From Endozoicomonadaceae bacterium (lineage in GTDB: Bacteria; Pseudomonadota; Gammaproteobacteria; Pseudomonadales; Endozoicomonadaceae), in assembly GCA_023146365.1 (NCBI GenBank), contig JAGLCE010000102.1, positions 1 through 9,877 on the forward strand: 9,877 bases of DNA, given 5' to 3'. Of the stretch, positions 7,051 to 9,877 are shown one piece after another (the stretch's first letter is position 1; every line of letters begins with the position of its first letter). The notes beneath the pieces are model-generated. The model did not search any database, was not told the origin of the DNA, and worked only from the letters and a program-made list of their open reading frames with translations. A program made the translations under genes and the position numbers.

Positions 7051-7164
7051 GCCCCTGAAGCGTTTTCTGATGAAGATCGTTGCAGGGCAAGAGAAGGCTT
7101 TGCTGCTGAGAATCTGGCTGTTGCAAGACAGGTGACTCTCAATCTTCTCAAACTGGATACTTCC
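7051..7164 (+). pseudogene. C-terminal remnant of an ISAs1-family transposase
   Basis: Translation of 7051-7164 gives a 38-codon frame ending at TAG 7165-7167. It reads SDEDRCRAREGFAAENLAV followed by ARQVTLNLLKLDTS. This matches the strongly conserved tail of ISAs1 (H-repeat, YhhI/YbfL-like) DDE transposases, where the last acidic residue region is followed by R-A-R-x-G-x-A-A-E-N-L-A and then R-x-x-A-L-N-L-L-K-x-D-T-S. Everything upstream of it (catalytic DDE core) is missing, and after the stop the expected Lys/Arg-rich tail can be followed only with frameshifts to about 7250. The copy lies directly after deoD, so an element once inserted there and decayed. No intact terminal inverted repeats or target duplication were found. 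Confidence 0.75.
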
Positions 7165-7454
7165 TAGATTGCCACAATAACCGACACACTTGAAGTGAAT
7201 TTGAGAGCCAGTTGCTCGTAGGCTGTAGTTCTCAGGCAACGAATCAAGTGACCGCAGAATGCACAGGCAGAGTTAATATCTTAAGTAACTGGATTATTGT
7301 TTCGACAAAGGGGTCACACCATAAGCCAATCATTATTTCCCCTGAAAACTAAAACTTGTATTAACAATTATTCTTTAAGAGGCATCGAGTATATTAAGCA
7401 TGAATGGGCAGAGCGAGCGTTATTGGCTTCGTCCTTAATTTATATACCAACTAT
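7165..7454. other. Gene-free region between the transposase remnant and the esterase gene
   Basis: The first about 85 bases may be the decayed end of the ISAs1 transposase. The rest shows no intact gene. A + strand frame without a start is open to a TAA near 7351 and is most likely chance. The region separates the rightward deoBD unit from the leftward esterase gene, so it should hold the ends of both transcripts. Confidence 0.4.
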
Positions 7455-7468
7455 TTACGCTAAGGACG
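7430..7468 (-). terminator. 8-bp inverted repeat around the esterase stop codon
   Basis: CGTCCTTA (7430-7437) and TAAGGACG (7461-7468) are perfectly complementary with 23 bases between. The second arm lies inside the last codons of the esterase gene and its stop codon (7455-7457) is in the loop. On the minus strand no T-run follows, so this is at best a non-standard terminator or an RNA-stabilising 3' hairpin. Confidence 0.3.
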
Positions 7469-8114
7469 ATTGAATGAATGCTGAAATATCACGAATTTCA
7501 GCAAGGCACACTTCGTGCTGCATAGGGTAAGTTTTATAGGATGGCTTGAAGTTCTTCTCTTCTAGCGCTGCTTTGGCGTGTTGCCCCATAGCTTCAATCA
7601 CCATTTTATCTTGTGTGCCATGAAAAATATGAATTGGTAGTTTGGTATTAGCATCGTTAATTTTAACGGTTTTACTGGTCGCAAAATAAGTCGACATTGT
7701 TATAAGTGCGGCCAATGGTTTTCCATAACTTAATGCTGCCTCATAGCAAACAGCCCCGCCCTGTGAAAACCCTGTCAGAATGATTCTCTTGCTATCAATG
7801 CCACGTTCAACCTCACGCTCCACTAAGGCAATAACAGCGGCAGCCGATTGCATAATTTGAGTTGGGTCGATTTTTCTCTCAATGCTCATTTCTAATATGT
7901 CGTACCAAGCTGGCATCTTCATGCCGTTATTTATTGTCACAGGAATTTGCGGTGCATGAGGAAAAATAAAGCGCACACCCAATGTTGCAGGTAAGTTTAA
8001 TTCAGGAATAATCGGCACAAAATCGTGACCGCTAGCACCTAACCCATGAAGCCAGATAACAGAGGCGGTGGGGTTGTGGGTTGTTTCAACGGTTTCGCAG
8101 TGAAGGTATTGCAT
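7455..8114 (-). CDS. Alpha/beta-hydrolase carboxylesterase (phospholipase/carboxylesterase family)
   Basis: This is a small cytosolic serine esterase of the Abhydrolase_2 family, related to Pseudomonas carboxylesterase and acyl-protein thioesterases; it hydrolyses short-chain carboxyl or thioesters, with the true substrate unknown. The 219-residue length matches the family (about 215-225). Seen in order: the oxyanion motif WLHGLGASGHDF (21-32), RFIFPHAPQIPVTINNG (48-64), PAWYDI (68-73), the nucleophile S117 in GFSQGGAV, D169 in HGTQDKMV and H200 in YPMQHEV. The catalytic triad is complete. ATG at 8112-8114 was preferred; a TTG four codons upstream (8124-8126) is also open, and neither has a good ribosome-binding site. 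There is no signal peptide. It stands alone, pointing towards deoD. The AT-rich codon use resembles the unknown genes more than deoBD. Confidence 0.93.
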   Translation of the reverse strand: MQYLHCETVETTHNPTASVIWLHGLGASGHDFVPIIPELNLPATLGVRFIFPHAPQIPVTINNGMKMPAWYDILEMSIERKIDPTQIMQSAAAVIALVEREVERGIDSKRIILTGFSQGGAVCYEAALSYGKPLAALITMSTYFATSKTVKINDANTKLPIHIFHGTQDKMVIEAMGQHAKAALEEKNFKPSYKTYPMQHEVCLAEIRDISAFIQSSLA

Positions 8115-8141
8115 AAATTTGGCCAAAATATATAAAAGTAC

Positions 8142-8169
8142 ATTTTAGCGCAACAATAGCAAAACTCAA
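8142..8169 (-). promoter_or_regulatory. Possible sigma-70 promoter for the esterase gene
   Basis: Read on the minus strand, TTGAGT (8164-8169) and TAAAAT (8142-8147) are separated by 16 bases, close to the -35/-10 consensus. The -10 box lies 27 bases before the ATG. In such AT-rich DNA chance matches are common. Confidence 0.35.
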
Positions 8170-8391
8170 TAGCTTTTATTGTTTCAACATCTCTACTCAT
8201 TAGGTTAAGGCTAACCCTTAAATGGCCAGTTGAAAATAAGCTAATTATTTTATTAGTTAAATATAGTGGTTTCCTATTATGTTATTTATGGGCGTACTAT
8301 TATTTATGGCCAAAAGTGTAAACGGAAATTAAACCTGTGCACACATTATTTTATGGCATTTAAAGTGCAGTTCGCACGATCGTCAGCATAC

Positions 8392-8411
8392 GTTATCAAT
8401 TAGTTATCAAT
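8392..8411. repeat. 9-bp direct repeat spaced by one helical turn
   Basis: GTTATCAAT occurs at 8392-8400 and again at 8403-8411, so equivalent bases are 11 bp apart. Such spacing puts both copies on one face of the helix, as for paired protein sites, but there are only two copies and no gene start is close. Confidence 0.5.
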
Positions 8412-8527
8412 ACTAACTTTTTATTAAATGTGAAATTAATCTGTATCGGTATGATGAAGGTTGTTGAACAGCATGGCATCGTTTTAAATATTAGAGATTA
8501 CCTCTCAATGCTTGATAATTCTTGTTC

Positions 8528-8728
8528 GAGCAATACAAGTCATCAGGAATAGATAAAGCATTGGTGAGCGTTAATGACTTTTATACCAAGCGTCAGATAA
8601 AATGACTTATTCCTGAATCCGTGACTTCTCGATTACTTGCACAGTTCCCGTACTTAAGAACACTGAGTGAGGCTAAACCGCAGAATATTGCCGACCTGAT
8701 TTTACCAGACTGGCTGCCTGATAAATAA
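8528..8728 (+). pseudogene. Coding remnant interrupted by one in-frame TGA
   Basis: From 8528 a single frame gives EQYKSSGIDKALVSVNDFY and five more residues, then TGA at 8603-8605. The same frame continues without further stop to TAA at 8726-8728 (SRLLAQFPYLRTLSEAK, ending LILPDWLPDK). Upstream the frame is closed by TAA at 8516-8518 and no start is present. The piece reads like the 3' part of a gene inactivated by a nonsense change. I do not recognise the family. The first segment faintly recalls the core-binding domain of tyrosine recombinases (VNDFY-type motif), too weak for a call. A chance frame cannot be excluded. Confidence 0.4.
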
Positions 8729-8852
8729 GTTCCTGCATAACCGTTTTCAACCGACGTCGTTTGGCTGTGGTGCATAGCCATCATGATCTTTGTAGGTATA
8801 GGCAACACATTCCTTTTTGGTGCCGATATTATTCATGGAGGAAACATCAATA

Positions 8853-9536
8853 TTACCAGTATGGAGAACCTTCAAGATCTGTTTTGTATTCCTTAATAAG
8901 ACCCAATTCTTTCTCCGAAAACAATTCCGATACCTTAAGCACTTCAAAAATTTCATTAGAAGAATAATCTTTTAAATCACAAAGTTGGTCTCCGTAACCA
9001 TTCTCGGTGAAGACTTCTTTAATAAAATCATAAACGACCATATCATTTTCACTTTGATTTTTCAAATCACTGAATTCAGGGTTTTTTCTTGCTTGTACAA
9101 GGTCTTGGTTGTGCTGGTTTAGCTCTTGTTTAGTCATTTGTGTGTTTGCGTTGTGCTCGGCTTTATCTTGCTTGGTCATTTGTATGTCTGTGTTATACGT
9201 GGATGGATGTTGTATGGTAACTTTTTTGTCTGTTTTTTGATTGGGCATCGTTTTGGTGGTAACTTTTTTATTTTCGCTGCTCTTTGGTGTCGTTCTGATG
9301 TTGGCTATTTTGTTTGTATTATTCTTGGATATCGTTCTGTCGGTGATTTTTTTGTCTGATTTTGTACTATTATTTGAACGCATATATTTTACAAATTTAG
9401 TGATTTTAGCAGTGAACTGCTTAAATACTCCAGTTGAATATTTTAACTTACTTGATTGTTTATTGGAATTGTCTGAATTTATGACTTTATTGGAAGTTTG
9501 ACAGGAGCTTGTTGAGTTTCTTGACCCTATATTCAT
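8853..9536 (-). CDS. Unknown repeat-containing, Asn/Lys/Thr-rich protein (227 aa)
   Basis: I do not recognise this protein. It has no membrane span or signal peptide. Residues 1-58 are polar and basic (Ser, Asn, Lys, Thr). Residues 59-142 are six degenerate 14-residue repeats. Residues about 165-227 look like a small folded, acidic domain (VVYDFIKEVFTENGYGDQL, then EIFEVLKVSELFSEKE) ending in SPYW. The ATG at 9534-9536 was chosen because GAGG lies 7 bases upstream. In-frame ATGs at 9546, 9558 and 9662 would add 4, 8 or 42 residues. The first two of these belong to a duplicated 12-bp unit that itself carries the ribosome-binding site. A disordered basic, repeat-rich N-terminal part joined to a small C-terminal domain is typical of host-directed or nucleic-acid-binding accessory proteins; this is inference only. 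The AT content is very high, unlike deoBD. Confidence 0.65.
   Translation of the reverse strand: MNIGSRNSTSSCQTSNKVINSDNSNKQSSKLKYSTGVFKQFTAKITKFVKYMRSNNSTKSDKKITDRTISKNNTNKIANIRTTPKSSENKKVTTKTMPNQKTDKKVTIQHPSTYNTDIQMTKQDKAEHNANTQMTKQELNQHNQDLVQARKNPEFSDLKNQSENDMVVYDFIKEVFTENGYGDQLCDLKDYSSNEIFEVLKVSELFSEKELGLIKEYKTDLEGSPYW
9111..9362 (-). repeat. Six degenerate 42-bp tandem repeats inside the 227-aa gene
   Basis: Units lie at 9321-9362, 9279-9320, 9237-9278, 9195-9236, 9153-9194 and 9111-9152 in gene order. Each encodes 14 residues (KSDKKITDRTISKN, NTNKIANIRTTPKS, SENKKVTTKTMPNQ, KTDKKVTIQHPSTY, NTDIQMTKQDKAEH, NANTQMTKQELNQH). Position 3 is always Asp or Asn, position 7 is Thr in five of six, and position 9 is Arg, Lys or Gln. 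The last two units are most alike in DNA, so the array grew or was renewed at that end. Confidence 0.75.
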
Positions 9537-9538
9537 AT

Positions 9539-9562
9539 ATTTCCTCATACATTTCCTCATAC
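9539..9562 (-). promoter_or_regulatory. Duplicated 12-bp ribosome-binding/start segment
   Basis: ATTTCCTCATAC is perfectly repeated at 9539-9550 and 9551-9562 (+ strand). On the minus strand each copy reads GTATGAGGAAAT, so each carries an ATG and a GAGG that can serve the next ATG 12 bases on. All the ATGs share one frame, so starting at any of them changes only the N-terminus by four residues (Cys-Met-Arg-Lys units). Confidence 0.7.
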
Positions 9563-9768
9563 ATTTATTGTTTAATAATAACTTGCGACTGTAATATAGA
9601 ACGCTTTGCACGATAACTATTTTATCCTTTAGCGTTGTTAAAAGCGAACTTAAACCGGTCATTTATAAGCATAAATTCCCTGATCTCGCTTATTTTTTCC
9701 TAGCACAAGAATAAAACTTCCGCTCCTGCACAGCTCTAACATAGTGATTATAACCTGAATCCGTGATT

Positions 9769-9790
9769 TATGACAAAAGTAATTGTCATA
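9769..9790. repeat. Perfect hairpin, 8-bp stem and 6-base loop
   Basis: TATGACAA (9769-9776) and TTGTCATA (9783-9790) are perfectly complementary around AAGTAA. Just before it, at 9754-9766, is CCTGAATCCGTGA, which also occurs at 8612-8624. No T-run directly follows on either strand. Confidence 0.65.
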
Positions 9791-9816
9791 CCCCCAGACA
9801 GCACAAGGCCTAAGAG

Positions 9817-9844
9817 GTGAAATACCCCCCTTTGAGTATTTCAC
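9817..9844. repeat. Perfect hairpin, 9-bp stem and 10-base loop
   Basis: GTGAAATAC (9817-9825) pairs with GTATTTCAC (9836-9844) around a C-rich loop beginning with five Cs. It lies 26 bases after the 9769-9790 hairpin. Paired hairpins like these occur at transposon or integron-like ends, operators and structured RNA leaders; nothing here decides which. Confidence 0.65.
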
Positions 9845-9877
9845 TTGCAGGAGGGTGAGTTTTCGTGACATTGAAAA

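Larger units (their letters stand above)
8115..8527. other. Gene-free, AT-rich region upstream of the esterase
   Basis: No gene is supported. The part nearest 8115 should hold the esterase promoter. A 6-bp inverted repeat TTAAGG/CCTTAA lies at 8205-8210 and 8216-8221. A 33-codon + strand frame (ATG 8451, TAG ending 8552) is short and without a ribosome-binding site, so it is not called. A 9-bp direct repeat is listed separately. Confidence 0.4.
9659..9877 (-). other. Weak open frame running off the right edge
   Basis: From the ATG at 9869-9871 a 70-codon minus-strand frame runs to a TGA at 9659-9661; the two codons visible upstream are also open, so it could be the tail of a gene that begins outside the window. 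Its TGA overlaps the most distal possible ATG (9660-9662) of the 227-aa gene, an ATGA junction. The sequence is not recognised and two perfect hairpins sit inside it, so it may be non-coding DNA such as an element end instead of a gene. Confidence 0.25.

Noticed and set aside
7124..7131. tRNA or other RNA gene near insertion remnants
   Set aside because: No cloverleaf, CCA end or T-arm consensus was found in this region or elsewhere in the window.
6952..7239. 95-codon minus-strand frame
   Set aside because: It is antisense to the deoD end and to the ISAs1 transposase remnant, which explains the sequence better.
9126..9501. Hydrophobic + strand frames that look like membrane proteins
   Set aside because: They are the complement of the Asn/Lys/Thr-rich repeats in the 227-aa gene; their periodic hydrophobic pattern is explained by the antisense of the 42-bp repeats.

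Overview
The window looks like a chromosome segment of a host-associated gammaproteobacterium with a decaying, low-GC accessory background. The evidence is a conserved deoB-deoD pair of the enteric/marine gammaproteobacterial type, a Pseudomonas-type carboxylesterase, a fragment of an ISAs1-family transposase, several stop-riddled coding remnants, and three unrecognised Ser/Thr/Asn/Lys-rich proteins, two of them membrane proteins. The genus cannot be settled by reading alone. An eroding insect symbiont of the Enterobacterales or an Endozoicomonas-like intracellular bacterium would both fit. The deo genes look clearly more GC-rich than their surroundings, as expected of ancestral genes left among AT-rich accessory DNA.

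Layout. 1-429: no convincing gene. 430-1494 (-): unknown protein of 354 aa with a hydrophobic core near the N-terminal third. 1495-2098: divergent intergenic region. 2099-4129 (+): unknown 676-aa multi-pass membrane protein with three near-identical 14-residue repeats in its polar N-terminal region. 4130-4969: non-coding today, with remnants of at least one gene and three inverted repeats. 4970-6232 (+) deoB and 6288-6995 (+) deoD, 55 bp apart and probably one transcript; deoD starts with TTG. 7051-7164 (+): the C-terminal remnant of an ISAs1 transposase. 7455-8114 (-): alpha/beta-hydrolase carboxylesterase. 8115-8852: mostly gene-free, with a possible esterase promoter and a coding remnant broken by a TGA. 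8853-9536 (-): unknown 227-aa protein containing six degenerate 14-residue repeats, preceded by a duplicated ribosome-binding/start segment. 9659-9877: a weak reading frame and two perfect hairpins.

How the genes work together. DeoD phosphorolyses purine (deoxy)nucleosides to the base and (deoxy)ribose-1-phosphate, and DeoB isomerises the sugar phosphate to the 5-phosphate, so the pair salvages nucleosides. The usual upstream partners deoC and deoA are not visible. The esterase is independent of this pathway. The three unknown proteins have polar, low-complexity N-terminal parts, which suggests secreted or host-facing factors, but no secretion signal or domain was recognised and this remains inference.
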